DNA of 64,000 nucleotides from Amblyomma americanum (Eukaryota > Arthropoda > Arachnida > Ixodida > Ixodidae). Positions 22,601 through 36,230 of the stretch are shown here, one piece after another. Under the pieces are notes generated by a model. That model searched no databases. It worked only from the letters and a program-made list of their open reading frames with translations, and was not told the origin of the DNA. The number at the start of each line of letters is the position of its first letter. Position 1 is the first letter of the stretch. The stretch spans positions 113,099,723-113,163,722 of the forward strand of contig NC_135498.1 of assembly GCF_052857255.1 (NCBI RefSeq), given 5' to 3'. Made by a program: the position numbers and the translations under genes.

Positions 22601-23060
22601 TTCCCTACTGGCACCTTGTCTCTAAGCTCTCTGCGCTTGGTGCAGAATCTGCACAGCAGAGGCTTTACTCTACATTTCCAGTGGGTGCCCTCTCACATAG
22701 GAGTCAACGGTAATGAGGTGGCATACAGTCTCGCCCATAAAGCTCTCTCAAGGATTCCATCAAAAAAGTACCTCAAGATGGGAAAAGTCTCTGCAGGAGA
22801 ACGGTGCTAGATCACTTCAGTACCCTGTGGAGTGCGTCCCACAAGCCATGTGTGACCAAGGGACTGAGAACATCTCAGGCGACCCTTCTATATCGAATTT
22901 GCACGGCCTCTGATCGCACTCCTGCATGGATGCATAAGACCGGCATAGCATCGCCTCCGCTCTGCTCTTTATGTGGTGTGTGCGGGGATATCGAACATTA
23001 TATTATGTACTGCCCAAAGTACAACGCGGAAAGGCATGTGATGTTCGCTTCCTTCAAGTA
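19610..23060 (+). pseudogene. LINE B ORF2 (endonuclease, RT, RNase H, zinc motif), broken
   Basis: The endonuclease starts at ILQWNSAGI (about 19630) and contains RFICGDFNAHQAIWG (about 20010) and GCDHYPI. RT: SSPGSDGITNEML, PELKPSKD..YRPVSLTSC, AIFLDVAKAYNV, RGVPKGSVLSPTLFNAV, and YADDICIW, which is one frame away (about 21520). RNase H (21623-22810 frame): QIFTDGS, MAESVAIEAAL, ILTDSKSAL, WVPSHIGVNGNEVAYSLA, where the final Asp is Tyr. The C-terminal CSLCGVCGDIEHYIMYC motif is in a further frame (22804-23061). Breaks: stop near 19757, TAG at 20565, frameshifts near 21520 and 22810. Confidence 0.85.
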
Positions 23061-23562
23061 GACAGGAACCCGTCACAGCACAGTGCAGGACATTGTCTAC
23101 CCGAGTGGAAACCAGACATGCAGAATGGAGGCTGCACGCCTTCTTTTAACATTTCTGCAGAACACGGATCTTGTTTTTAAATGGTGACAGCTGGAACGGA
23201 CAATGGCCTACTGTGATTGAATGTGTGCGTAGATGGTGTCTTCCGGAGTGGACTACTTTATACTGTGAGTGAATGTGTGTATGGAGTGTGGCACTACAAT
23301 GGCCTATGTTCTAGTGTGACTGAATATGTGCACAGATGGTGACTTCTGGAGTTGACTGTGATGTGAACTGTGTGGATTGATTGTGTGCATAGATGGTGAC
23401 TGCGGGAGAGAGTGTGTGCTATTATAAGAGTCTGTGCGCTTAGCGGGGTAGATGCGGCATTGTTAATATCGAAGGGACGGTGCGGTGGAGCAATTGCCGG
23501 CAGACAAAGCAAGGCTAACCCCACCTGTAGCATTCAATACCTCAACCTCAACTCCAAACTGT

Positions 23563-24658
23563 TTGATGCTACCCGAGTTGTGTCCACAACCATTTTGCAG
23601 AATTATTCTTCTGCTACCTCTAAATTATTACGGCGTTGGTAAATGGACAGGGCATGGAAAGGTTCCCGTTCTTGTGGGTTAATCGCAAGCTTCTGGCTGC
23701 ATGCCAAATACGCTACAGCGGTTTTTGCAAACGCCCAGCGATGAACAGAACTGCCTCCAGCGTTGTCTCCCTAAACTCGTGAGGCGGCGCTTTGTTTGTA
23801 GTTGAGCTCGGCGACAAAGGGCGATATCACACGTGGATTTTGTTCTTCTGTATTTCCTTCCTACGTGCCGACGGACTGCGCATAGTCTTTAGAATTCCGC
23901 GTAAATAGTAGATCCTGGCGTAGGCGCACATATATACCGCGTGGTATCACGGCCTTCTATTTTAGACGGTGTTGTGAGGTCCACACAGGAAGTCTCAACG
24001 GACGTCCGAAAGGCAGGCTAGTCTGTATATCGCACGCGATACCAAGTAGTCGGTGCGTACTATTTGACGCATATATACGTTGGAAAGTGGTCACTCCAAT
24101 GTGTTTACACGTCACTGCACCAGCTAACATAAGACTGGAGACTTGCTGAAACAAACGCCAGATCCAAGCAGCTGCTCTACGACGTGCCACGAAGAAACGT
24201 AGGTGAACCATCATTGATATTGACGAAATTCTGGGAATGCATAAAGTCAAACAGGTTCTAGCCTCATTATTCATAACAGCACTGCCCCACTGAGGGCGAT
24301 AAGCTTTAAAATCGCTTACTATTACATGTGGGGCTGTGCTACTATGGACAGGAGAATACAGGTACGAAGTACTAATGACATATCTGGGTGGAATCTAGGC
24401 ACCAATTATCAAAAAGACCCGTCCTTTTAGCGTGACTGTCAAACAGATGTAATGGTTTGTATTGTGTGGCTGTAGGACTTGGCGTATGCAAAGTAACATT
24501 TTGATTGTTTCGTTATCTTCGCGAGACCAAAGCAGCACGTACCCAGAAAGGCGGAAAGGAGATGGCATGTTGGGCTCACATATAACAAGCACAGGGAAGC
24601 GGTAGTTTTGGACACGTTAACGGAAGTCACTCGGACGACCTCGTAGGCCTCGGGAATT
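23563..24658 (-). pseudogene. LINE A endonuclease and pre-RT linker
   Basis: The minus strand reads NSRGLRGRPSDF just below a TAG (24659-24661) that replaces the usual Trp of the QWN start. Then come VLVICEPNMPSPFRLSGY (catalytic Glu), ICLTVTLKGRVFLIIGA, and HVIVSDFKAYRPQWGS (the GDFNAHHPLWGS box with G-to-S and N-to-K changes), then linker sequence resembling NP..PFHALSIYQ.....EVAEE. Several frameshifts are present. Confidence 0.75.
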
Positions 24659-25790
24659 CTATTGCACCACTACACTACGGCGCACGTGCATTGTCATAGA
24701 GGAGGTGGGTTTTGGTTGTGCTATAATTAATTGCTGCAATGCCGCCAAGAGCGGCTCAAGTGCATCCAAAAACTTCCCAATAATCTTTCCTGTTGGCGAG
24801 GTAATGCCTGAAAGGAGCACGCGCATTGAACATACAAGCCTTTTCAACATAATAATCACATACTGACCTTCGAGCTTGCCAGCAGTGTCATCTGGAGTAG
24901 CAACCAGTCTTGGTATTGTCGTAGCGATGTCCTTGGATGGCAGAGCAGGCCATTCAGCATCAGAGCAAGTTGATAACACAAACGCATTAGGCTGAGCCAC
25001 TGCAGTAACAAGGGACACTGTCGCAGGCGTCTTGTTATCGCTTTTAGGCTCATGCTGCTGTGCTGGCTGAGCTGATACTTCCTGCGATTTCGGTGCAGCT
25101 GGACTGGTATTGTGTAGATCCGGACGACACCGCCGGGAACAATGTTTGCGGGGACGAATACGCGCAGCCGCTTCTTGGTGGGTCGAAATGCCCTTCACAA
25201 TCTTTCTCAGGATGAGACTCTTGTTTTTCATCTTAGGGCAGTCCTTAGCTGTGGCTTCATGGGCACCTGAGAAGTTGGCGCACTTTATAGTCTCCGTCGT
25301 GCAGGTGTCATGCTGGTGCATCCCGGCGCATCGACGGCAGGATACCTCATTTTTGAAAACAGCACTCACATGACCTATCTTGTTGCACTTGTGGCACTGA
25401 ACAGGCGTTGGAACATACAGGCGGACAGGATGCCTCACATGGCCCACCTTGACGTGGGATGAGAGAGCGTCAGCTTAAAAACTAACTTGACACAATTGGA
25501 GTGGCCGAAACGCTGAACGTCAACTATCCGGGCCGTAGATTTAATCAGCCTCCGGAGGTCCTTGTCATCTATCTGCGGGTCAACATCAGTGATAACCCCA
25601 GTGGTAGTCCGCTTCCAGTGAGCAACGTAGGAGCGGACCGCCATGCCACCGAGGACAATAGTTTCTTTCAGGTTGTCTACTAATGCATGAGATTTAACAT
25701 CTACTGTCAGGACATTCTTCCATGCGTTAATTCTGACTTCACAGACTGGTCCCGGAACCACTCGCAAGATACATTCAGGACTTGTATGGC
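24659..25790 (-). pseudogene. LINE A ORF1 (Gag-like, CCHC)
   Basis: The upstream piece (25435-25767) has an RRM-like region ending VQRFGHSNCVKLVFK. A frameshift near 25455 leads to the main frame with GHVRHPVRLYVPTPVQC, CHKCNKIGHVSAVF (last Cys changed to Phe), CRRCAGMHQHDTC and CANFSGAHEATAKDC. The C-terminal part is Ala/Pro-rich. The frame runs straight into the endonuclease start, broken only by the TAG at 24659. Confidence 0.78.
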
Positions 25791-25814
25791 AAATAAGCCG
25801 AAGTTCTATTAACG

Positions 25815-26588
25815 GATTTGTTAGAATACAGATACAAAGAGGCTATGATTGTGGCAGAGGTAGATTAACAACCTTAACATCAAAGCGGCAGGAACCCTTA
25901 AAGGAGGTAAACCGAAGGAAACCGAGGAGACAGCGATTGCATTAGTGATAGCAGATCCAAGTAACCAGATTGTGATCACAGACTCGGAAGCTGCCTGCAG
26001 AAACCTCGTCAGAAGGAGAATTGACAAGAAGGCGGCAACTATCATGAAGCAAAATTTCACCAGGATAGGGAAGGTCACCCTAATATGGACACCCGTTTAC
26101 AAACCCCTTTGAGGCAACAATGATGCCCATGCCGCAGCGCGAGCACTTTCTTACCGGGAGTTATCCGAAGTTAGTGAGAAGGAAAGACTAACCACATACT
26201 GGGAGTTATTTCTGCATTACAGACTGGAAAGGAAAACATGCCCACTGGCTCACAAAGAACAAAGGAGGAAGAATAGTACTACGGGAACTGCATACTAATA
26301 CTTACCCACCCCTCAGCCTTCTGCATGAAATACAATTACGTTATTTTCAGATAAATGTCCATTTTGTGAGGAATACTCGAATATAGTTCATATGGTGCGG
26401 GCATGCCAAAAAATCGAGGAGGTAGCGATCATGAGAAAACCCACAATTGAGCAGTGGGATGGCATGCTGACCAGCTCAAGCCTGGGGGGCCAGAAAGTCC
26501 TGGTGCAGTGTCCGAAACGGCGGGTCCTGGACTAAGGACTCCACTAACATCTTTTGCTGCTCATAAATAAAGTTTTATTCATCCATTC
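25815..26588 (+). pseudogene. 3' end of an I-like LINE (RNase H and terminal zinc motif)
   Basis: RNase H traces ETAIALVIADPSNQIVITDSEAACRNL and LIWTPV..PL.GNNDAHAAARAL, then CPFCEEYSNIVHMVRAC, and a 3' end CTCATAAATAAAGTTTTATTCATCCATTC-like polyadenylation region. There are stops in several places. It is probably the same family as LINE C, whose 3' portion is missing at 16 kb; this is an inference from style. Confidence 0.75.
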
Positions 26589-26589
26589 A

Positions 26590-27214
26590 AAGCTTCTCGG
26601 CTTTGCATAGCTGACAATAAGTAATGTAAACGTTGAGCATCATCTTACTGGATTTAGAAATGGCGCGGCAGTAGTAGTAAGGAAGTGGAACGTTGCCCCC
26701 TAGAAGCGCTGACAAATATATGCCCTTGTTACTGAGGATTAAAAAATACAATAAAAGTAGCTCGCGAACCTTTCCGTTAGAACAGTGTCCGACGAAACGT
26801 CTTCCCAAACAGGGGAAGGATCGGTGGCTACATAGCCTTCTTCCTGTTTGACTTGAGGTTGTATTGTTTCTACCGTTGCATTGCCCAGCCCCTGCGCATG
26901 ACAGTTCACGTCTTAAAAGATCGTCAGGCAGTAATTCAACGCTAACAATGAAATAGCATCGATGACGCTTGAGCAAGCGCTCCATTTCGTTACGGTTAAA
27001 AAGCTCCCTAGAAAAGAAAATCAGTAATAGAGGTCGAGAATAACGCAATTGAAATAGCGTACGATGCTACAAATGATGTATTTGGAATTAAAGGGTCCGT
27101 GCAACGGTTTAACTGCATGCAAGAAAAGCGAAATACTTATAGGAAATGAATTGCCCATCATGCTCTTGAAAACATTTTCCATCTCTAGCTGACGTAGCAG
27201 CGGAGATTCTACCT
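26590..27214. other. Unassigned sequence
   Basis: A 153-codon minus frame (26587-27048) has no recognisable domain. Nothing else is supported. Confidence 0.4.
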
Positions 27215-28914
<1,700 letters not shown>

Positions 28915-29151
28915 TTATTTTTCGTTTCCATATGTTTGTGACGGCTTTGGGTAATACCAACAAGTCAGCGTCTTGTACAGTGTGTCTTCATCTACTTGTA
29001 AGCATGTCAGTTGTTTTTGAGAGGGGTGTACGTAATTTACGATCGACGGGTGGAGGTCTAGTTTCCTCGCCTGATGGGGTTCTCCCGACATAAATGGGAT
29101 TACTAATAGGAGGAACAAGTAGCCGAAGTTCCCAGGGAATTGAATCGCCAT
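28915..29151 (-). CDS. Possible small secreted peptide, unrecognised
   Basis: The ATG at 29151, in a fair context (GATATGG), opens 78 codons. Residues 1-11 are polar, then LFLLLVIPFMSGE looks like a signal-peptide core with cleavage after SG. The mature part has two cysteines (LTC..LTCW) and ends PKPSQTYGNEK. No family is recognised. It could be a first exon (a GTAAAT donor-like site follows HPSI), a single-exon peptide, or chance. Confidence is low. Confidence 0.25.
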   Translation of the reverse strand: MAIQFPGNFGYLFLLLVIPFMSGEPHQARKLDLHPSIVNYVHPSQKQLTCLQVDEDTLYKTLTCWYYPKPSQTYGNEK

Positions 29152-29589
29152 ATCTCGTTGCGGAGATGCGTAGGCAGTGCAGCTGTATCGTTTCCTTTGC
29201 AGGGCAATCATACCGAGCAACAAACGCGGTAAGGAAGCGCCACCAAGAAGGTACTCACTTTGCCTTCCGACTACTGGTGAGGACTGGACATCTTCCAGTG
29301 TATGAATGAAACTCAGGTATTGTTTCCATTATAAAAATATCTGAATATTTCACTTACGCCGCGCTTTCTGATTTCACTGCGAGAGCATTGGGAAAGCCTT
29401 AAAGGCAAACACTGTCCGGAGGCGGCATCTGTTTGAAGCGACCGCCCGTCAACCGTGACCGATGGTGCTTAGGGAATCTTCCTCTATCTACCTGCCACTT
29501 GCCAACTGCCCCTCTCCATTTGTTGAGGAGAGGGGCCTAAAAGCGGAGTGTAAGTGTGCCCCGAGTTTCTTGAATACGACTAGTGAGGC

Positions 29590-30060
29590 CTAGAAACAAG
29601 CCAACGCTCTTAGAAGTTTTGTTGGCTAGCACTGAAGTCGTCGCGTGCGTAGTGCAGGGCGCGGCAGATGTTGTGTGTACTATGGAGAACAAGTGGGCCA
29701 CCACCGGTGTAAAAGAGGTGAGTCACTGCTGCAGCTTGGAAAGGGTTGAGGTCATTAAGGGAAGTATGCGAATAGGATTCCAATAGTTGAGAAAACTGTG
29801 AAGCTGGGGTGGTGCCGAGATCTGGGAGCACCATGCCAGTGAACGCTTCCGTCGAAAAATTAGGAAGTCGGCCGTTGTCGGCGGTTGCTGGAGAGTTGCA
29901 GCGCTTAATGGAGGCATTTGACAACTACAGAGTTGACAAAGTGTATACTGGGATATCCTTGAAAGAAGCACTAGTGAGAAACCAAATTTAACGAGCAGTG
30001 GAAGAGTGCGTTCGCCTTGATTGAGACGATGCTCTTGGATCAGCGATATGCTTAGATGTG
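29590..30060 (-). pseudogene. Gypsy pol remnant (protease-to-RT linker)
   Basis: Minus-strand segments PNFSTEAFTG.., FSQLLESY, NPFQAAAVTHLFYTGGGP and HNICRAL resemble the region just before RT in gypsy elements (..TH.IDTGD.PP...PYRV). Frames shift near 29900. The assignment is tentative. Confidence 0.4.
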
Positions 30061-30371
30061 ACATAAAAAGGTTAGGGCTCATTTAATCTTTTTTGAAAAA
30101 TGCAATGGTTGCAGAGTATATTTGTTTGTTTTCTCAACGAAACGAACTACCGGGCAAAATGAGGCGCTGAAAGTTGCAAGGGAATATGTCTACTTAGAGA
30201 AGGTAGTTTAGATCAATTTCGAGCTGGGCGAGATGGTGCACGACTATTGCTAAGAACGAGTTGCGCACATATAAAAAGACGAGCACATGAAAGATGATGA
30301 ATACGCATAGAATGCAGTTAAGTCTTCATCGTGATTCCTGTTTTCGTAATTTATGTGTGCGCAACACGTCA

Positions 30372-30692
30372 TTACCAATAGGGCAGGTAGTGACCAGAGA
30401 TCCGGATCACAAAAGTGAAACAACTAGACGAATAAGAATGAGGCGGAGCGCTATCAAGAAGTTCTCTCAGATAATGAATGGAAAGTTACCAATATCTCTC
30501 CGGAGAAAAGCATATAAAACCTGTATCTTACCGTGTAGCAGGATTCGGCAGAAAGACGGGCGGATGAGATTAAGAAGTTTCCGGGGATCAGGTGGCCGCA
30601 GCTGGTACAGGACAGGGTTATTTGAAGACATATGGAAGAAGCCTTTGTCCTGCAATGGACGTAGTCAGGCTGATGATGACAATAATGATTCT
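30372..30692 (+). pseudogene. RTE-type LINE 3' remnant with internal deletion
   Basis: Reads GQVVTRDPDHKSETTRRIRM and KFSQIMNGKLPISLRRKAYKTCILP, matching the C-terminal part of the intact RTE ORF at 49627-52440. It then jumps to the last 40 residues (RMRLRSFRGSGGRSWYRT..). About 95 codons are missing between. It ends in GATGATGAC/AATGAT, as RTE tails do. Confidence 0.85.
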
Positions 30693-32289
30693 TTTCTTAT
30701 GAGGTAGTACTCTACATTTTAACTCATCGGACAAAAAACAAAAGACATAATGTAAGAACGATTTGTTTTTACGTCGCAAGCTTCACAATTGGAATATGTG
30801 AGTCGACACTTTAAACAACTTCTGGGGTAGGTAATCTACTGTGGAAAATTAGAGAATTGAAACCACTGTGCAACAAGATTTATATAGAGCGAATTGACAA
30901 GGACAAAAGACGGTAAACTCAGTTTTTTCTCTTGCTTTTGACCTTGTCAATTCGTTTTAAAACAGCTTGCTCAATATCTGAATCCAACTGGCCCGGGAGC
31001 CAGCTCATGGAGTGAGAGATTGCAGATGAGTTCTAGCCTTACTGTGATGTGAATTCGTACTGGATATCGTTCTTCAGGCAAGATAGGACCGAACCACATT
31101 CGGTGCTTCGAAAATGCTTCACACTAATATAAATATACACTTCTGCCAGAAATGAGATGGATATCATAAGTTGCATGCTATCATTAAACTGTCATTAAAT
31201 TCGTTGTTAATAATTATATTTCAAGCAGTTTTGTTAGAAGTTTCTGCGCGAAAAAAATAGTTTCATTAATAGCTTTTGCAGGTACGAAAAAAATTCCTCA
31301 CGTACACGTCTTTGCCAGCAAAAAACGAGAAGACTGCGGAGTTTTTTTTACAAGTACTTTTATTATGCCGTTAATGGATCATTTAAGAAAGGCATTTTAC
31401 CCACTAGCCGCCGTGCTGCCGGTTGCGCCTTAATAGATTCTTGCAAGTGGGATGGTAAAGATCAAAAGAATATCCAGGACAATGGTTCAGGTAGACACCC
31501 TGACAAGTAGACGGAACAGGTTTTGGTGCAGTGTAGGCCGTCTGAAGTAGCAGACATTCTGTGGAAAAAAATCATTTCAAGGACCGTCAAAAAGCGTTCT
31601 TTAGTCACCCACATAGCAGTCACTGAAGAACGCGAGAAGCGTTAAACAAACTTCGAATTGTTCTTCTTGAGAGTGTGCAGAGTTTTCAAGCAGCAATTCC
31701 CGTGTGCCTTGTAACTCACTTGCTACTGAAAAATAACTTGCGGGGTTTACTCAAATGTAATCCCTATATCTAAAGGCTGTTCAGTGAACTCTAGCACTGT
31801 TGGCGCTTTTTGCATCACATGTACCTAAGCGCCAAGTTAAGACAGAGCTCTCGCTGCCTTAAGTATTTCATTTCAGCAACAAACTGTAAAATGAAACTTA
31901 GATTGCAGTAATCTGGTCAGTTGCTGCCTCATAGCATAAGGGTCGGACTGCTACTTTATTGCATTAACAAGCTGCAAAACTAACGAAAATGCTGATAAAT
32001 TAGCGATGCTGTCAACCATTGCCACAAACTTTCAGGAAGTCCTAGAGATATAACACATTAAAACATTGGTAATTATTGCGGCAGAGAGCTGCGCCGTATA
32101 AAACGTTAGCAGAAAACTCTACAATATTCAAAGGTATCTCTATACGGCGTGTCTAGCAAATGCATTTTCAGAAAGGTAACCTTTTCGGACATGGCACCGA
32201 AACACTTAAAAACGCTGATTGCAAAATTCTTGTACGTAAGTGAATAATAATCATCAGTGTAATCGTGCCAGCTGCAAGAGAAAACAACT
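30693..32289. other. Unassigned AT-rich sequence
   Basis: No frame or repeat recognised, apart from weak similarity between about 31205-31260 and 32610-32660 (ATTTCAAGCA..TTTTGTT..GCGCGAAAAAA). Confidence 0.4.
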
Positions 32290-32560
32290 TGGGAGTTACC
32301 CCCAGTTAACCCAGTCTTGCGTCAGCTGTGGCCGGTTTTTCACCTCAAGTTTCCCAGTCTCATTGAGCGCCTTACTCTCTTCCCCACCAGCAACATTTTC
32401 CTGCACTTGGATTCCTCTTCGTTGCCGTAGCTGGCCATATAAGCTCTCTGCTCTCCTCATTACATGCCCTGCCTGAGCTCACATTTTCATCCTCACTAAA
32501 GCTAAGATATAAATACTCGAGTTTTGTTTTCAGTCTCTTTACTGCCTTTAGTCATGTAAC
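32290..32560 (-). pseudogene. Old RTE-type LINE remnant
   Basis: Blocks CAGTTAACCCAGTCTTGCG, CAGCTGTGGCC, TTTCCCAGTCTCATTGAGCGCC and CATTACATGCCCTGCCTGAGC correspond, in order and spacing, to 49665-49845 at the 3' end of the intact RTE. It is strongly diverged. Confidence 0.6.
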
Positions 32561-34000
32561 GTTACCCTTAGTTTTCCATTCCATAACATGCTACATTGTT
32601 ATCGATTAAATTTCAAGCATTTTGTTGCAAGGTTCGGCGCGAAAAAATGTCATCGTTCAAAACTCGCCTCTTACGCCGTGGGCGCGGGTGCGCACCAAGA
32701 TGAAGCAGCCTTGGGGACCAGCGGCATACATAAGATTGAAAAGGCTCATCTCTCCACCTATAATAAAAACACCGCAAAGGATAGTAAATAAATTGCACAG
32801 TCTACGCTCTTGGGCTAAGGCTTCATGGCTAACATTCACTTTTTTCTTTGGCCAAAAGTTTATATATCTTAATCCATGATCGAAAAAATTCTGTACACCA
32901 TTGAAGCCTCACTGTAGCGTCGCTTGTTTTATCACCTTATCATGGAAGTTGACAGGAGCTCCTGGTCGATTTAGGCCAAGATCGTAAATGCGTTTTCTTT
33001 GTTTGAAATTTGCGACTAGGGATCTAATTTTGTAGGGGTAATTTTGTAGCCATAAATCCCTGAAGCCAATTCATTATTAAACTGAGAAATTTGCAGGCTA
33101 CAAAGCTTCACCTCTATGTCAAGGAGAGCTCAGTACGAAATCTCGTCATGACGAGGTGAAGGTGAGAGCCTCCATTGGGCAAGTGCAGCGTCTAACCAAG
33201 CATTGTAAAAAAACCATGCGAGATGGGGAGACTGACGTGTGGCTGCGACATGCCTGGATTCAGTCGTAGACGATAGGCACGGAGCAAACTGGCACAGAAC
33301 TAAAACGAACGCTTTTTCGCCGAAGCAAGTGAAATTCAGCATCGAGGGTAGCAGCAAGTGCACTTGGTGGTCGACGGGCGAAAAAGCCCGCCACTTCTAA
33401 TGACGTTGAGTTTAAAGATGAGGGTGAATTTTCAAGATAAGGCGCCTAAAACATTGAGAATCTGGAAAGTCGCGGAAAATGCCGCGCCTGATCGTACCCC
33501 GTCCGGAGCGCACTGGTTGTGTCTCGGTCACCAAAATGATAAGGCAGCGTTCCGGGGCTGATAAGCAAACAAAAGTAAAAAGCAAATAAAGTTGTGGGGC
33601 AATACGGAGGTGGAACAAAGATTTCCAGCGAAGGAGATGCGGAAATTGTTGTACCCAGGAGCGTCTTGAAAAAATTATTACCTCTTTCTTCCATACAGCG
33701 TGGGTAAAGGGCTAAAGCACGGAGAGACAATTCTTTGTCGCGACAACGCCAGCATTCAATGACTTGCTGAACTTGAGCCAGCCATCTTTCGAAAAACCAG
33801 AGATGTTAATTTTTTCGTTCAGTCCTCTAAGCACGGCGCCGATCTAATCACGGGTGTCTCGAATTCTGTATAAGTAGTGGTTCCGGGCGAGGACACACTT
33901 AAGATCCTTGTGGCGTCCCGCCCGGAGGGCGCAATACAGAAAAACCAGAATTAGCGAGACTCCTTGACACATGTCAATGTTAGACTGGAGTCACTTCCAT
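32561..34000. other. Unassigned sequence
   Basis: No feature supported. Confidence 0.4.
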
Positions 34001-34110
34001 ACTTTTCGACATCGATAAACCAGCTCACAGAAACAGGCCTTTAGATCCCAACAGCTACTGTAGGATGTGCCTGCCAAATACGGAAAAGGATCATACTTGA
34101 TGGTCACTAA
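34001..34110 (+). pseudogene. Possible LINE C-terminal zinc-motif remnant
   Basis: The plus strand reads RLETGLLDPNSYCRMCLPNTEKDHT, like the C..C....H zinc motif at the end of I-like LINE ORF2. It is short and diverged. Confidence 0.35.
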
Positions 34111-35254
34111 ATATTGAATGTGTGTAAAGATCGGCGGGTAGCTTCCACAATTATGCATAAAATCTGTGCTGTGCTGAGGGTGATGGGCGTTAAAATGATA
34201 ACAATGGGCTGAGGACTCCTCAAAGTTTTGATCACTGAGGACACGGTGCAGTGCCCAGTCTCTTGTGCTGGAGGAATTCGGCCGCGAAAGATGGAGACGA
34301 GATGCTTCTTGAGTTTAGCTTCAGTGATATCTTGTGGCTACTGTCACGGGACCTCAGCGGATAGAGAATGTTTTTCATGTCACGACGTATTCTCTTAAGA
34401 CCTTGCTCGTTTAATGTGATACTCGAGTCCATAGGGGTGCTTAATCAGAAAGCACGAATGAAATTACATTCGAAACTTGTATGCCTCCCACATTTAACTG
34501 GTATCCGTGAATACGCTGTCTGAAATCATGGAGCTGCCGCGTAGTAGCCGGTATTGATGCCAAAGGGCGCTTTGCTACTTATGGCACAATGACAATTCAT
34601 TTTAGCGCCGCTAAGGTTTGTCTATCTGCGTCTAACAGGGAATCAACAGTTTTTCTCCGGGCTCCTGCAGGCTTCGGCGCAGTCCCGACATATAATTGCA
34701 AAACTGTTCTAAGTATTGCATTAAGTATTCAAAGAAATAATATGCACTTTGCGCGTCCATTTAGGATTTCGTTAAGGATATTTTCAGCTCCATACTTATC
34801 CATATTTATTTAGACAGTGACAATGCCTAGATAATTATTCACGACGTATATAGCGGTTAACGTGTGTGCACGCCCAGCAAGGCACTGAAGTCCAGCTTGT
34901 AAGAGTATGTATAGACGGCACACATTTATCTTCACTCCTAACTACTCATGCAGAGCTTTTAGAGAATTTCAGAGTGGAACATATCGTGTGCTCAATCTGC
35001 AGACCATATTGTCAGGACTCGGTAGAACCCCGAGGAGAGCTGAAGGTAAAGCGGTTTACTGGTTAACCAGAAAAAGTCCCTGCACACTTCAGCTTCTTCC
35101 TCTTCTTGCCTCGCGCTCGTAGACCAAGTCTTCATCTTTGGCGTCTTCTTTGATGCGGCATTTGCCCCGCTCCTCAAGAAGCATCGCCTCAATTGTAACA
35201 AAAGGGAGTAGGAGGTCAAGATCAGTTCGAGTAGTACGGTTTCATACGTACAAC
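34111..35254. other. Unassigned sequence
   Basis: No feature supported, though the right end may include decayed gypsy 3' sequence. Confidence 0.35.
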
Positions 35255-36230
35255 ATGGATGACGTCGACTTGTTGCTGGCGTCGCTTGGATGTCAGTTAC
35301 CCGTCCGGCACCACCTCATACGTGACGTCGGTTAAACGTCGCATCACAACATAGGCCCCAAGTACCACCGTAATAATTTTTCGGAGAGTCCACGACGGCG
35401 AATATGCGTCCAGACCCACACTTTGTCGCCAGGTTCATACATGACATGTCTGTGGCGAAGATTGTAGCGTCGTGCGTAGCCTCCTGGTGAGTTCTGATGC
35501 GCACACGCGCTAGTTGGCGAGCTTCCTCTGCGCGCTGTGCGAATTCCTCGGCGTCCTGATCGACATCGTCGCCGTCGGCATTCGGGAGCAGCATGACATC
35601 TAGCATAGTTGTCACTGGTCGGCCATGAAGAAGGCTGAAAGGCGTCATGCGAGTGGTGTCTTGTTGTGCCGTATTGTAGGCGAACGTGACGTAGGAAAGA
35701 ATTCCGTCCTAATTCTTGTGGTCTACGTCCACGTACATACAGAGCATGTCGGCGATTTTCTTATTGAGGCGTTCAGTCAATCCATTGGTTTGGGGGTGAT
35801 AGGCCGTTGCTTTACGATGACTGGTACCGCTGATGCGAACGGTTTCCAAAAGCTCGGCAGTAAAGGCAGTCCCTCGGTCAGTTATAATGAGTGCCGGAGC
35901 GCCATGCCTGAGGACAATGTTCTCAACGAAGAACCGAGCTGATTCGGCGGCGGTACCACTGGGCAGAGCCTTTGTCTCCGCGTAGCGAGTTAGATAATCG
36001 GTGGCGACAATTATTCATTTATTCCCGGCAGTAGACGTCGGAAATGGTCCCAGGAGATCCATGCCAATTTGCTTCAAAGGTGTCTTTGGCACTTGAAGAG
36101 GGTGGAGTTGCCCGGCTGGTTTTTCAGGGGGGGGGGGGGGGGATTTACGACGTTGGCAGTCTACGCACGTCCGTACAATATTTTTATTTCCCAGCGCTGA
36201 GTTACTTGAGTGACTTGATTTGAGCAAACA
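35255..36230 (-). pseudogene. Gypsy integrase fragment
   Basis: From right to left on the minus strand: CVDCQRRKSPPPPP (last zinc Cys pair), KQIGMDLLGPFPTSTAGNK, then core-domain sequence across 35650-36010 in broken frames (ATDYLTRYAE, VLRHGAP, NGLTERLN types), then MTPFSLLHGRPVTTMLDV and the C-terminal domain (35316-35648). A 16-base G tract at 36127-36142 encodes the poly-Pro. LTRs, RT and gag are absent. It is related to but distinct from the element at 38190-43805. Confidence 0.8.

Larger units (their letters stand above)
18676..23551 (+). mobile_element. I-like LINE B, 5' truncated, inserted in LINE A
   Basis: 4.9 kb with an ORF1 fragment, endonuclease, RT, RNase H, a C-terminal zinc motif, and a 3' UTR of imperfect repeats (GAATGTGTGC.TAGATGGTG units, about 23215-23420) ending ..ACCTCAACCTCA. 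It is flanked by CTCCAAACTGT at 18665-18675 and 23552-23562, a perfect 11-bp target duplication. It starts inside ORF1, as expected for incomplete target-primed reverse transcription. Confidence 0.88.
16026..25810 (-). mobile_element. I-like LINE A, near full length, split by LINE B
   Basis: Minus-strand order: ORF1 with zinc knuckles (25790-24660), endonuclease (24660-23750), linker (to about 23563), then after the LINE B insertion (18676-23551) RT (18690-17590), RNase H (17242-16567) and a 3' UTR ending CAATAAATCCTCTCTC at about 16030. The pre-RT linker ends at 23563, and the RT approach sequence (FGAFVPPSRDDHYD) resumes at 18676, so the two halves belong together. The element carries several frameshifts and stops and is dead. 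Confidence 0.8.

Noticed and set aside
26587..27048. 153-codon minus frame
   Set aside because: No domain, no leader, and odd composition; it begins against a LINE 3' end. Likely chance.
36127..36142. 16-base G tract as a quadruplex or regulatory site
   Set aside because: It is a homopolymer expansion of a Pro-codon run in an integrase pseudogene; there are no spaced G runs.
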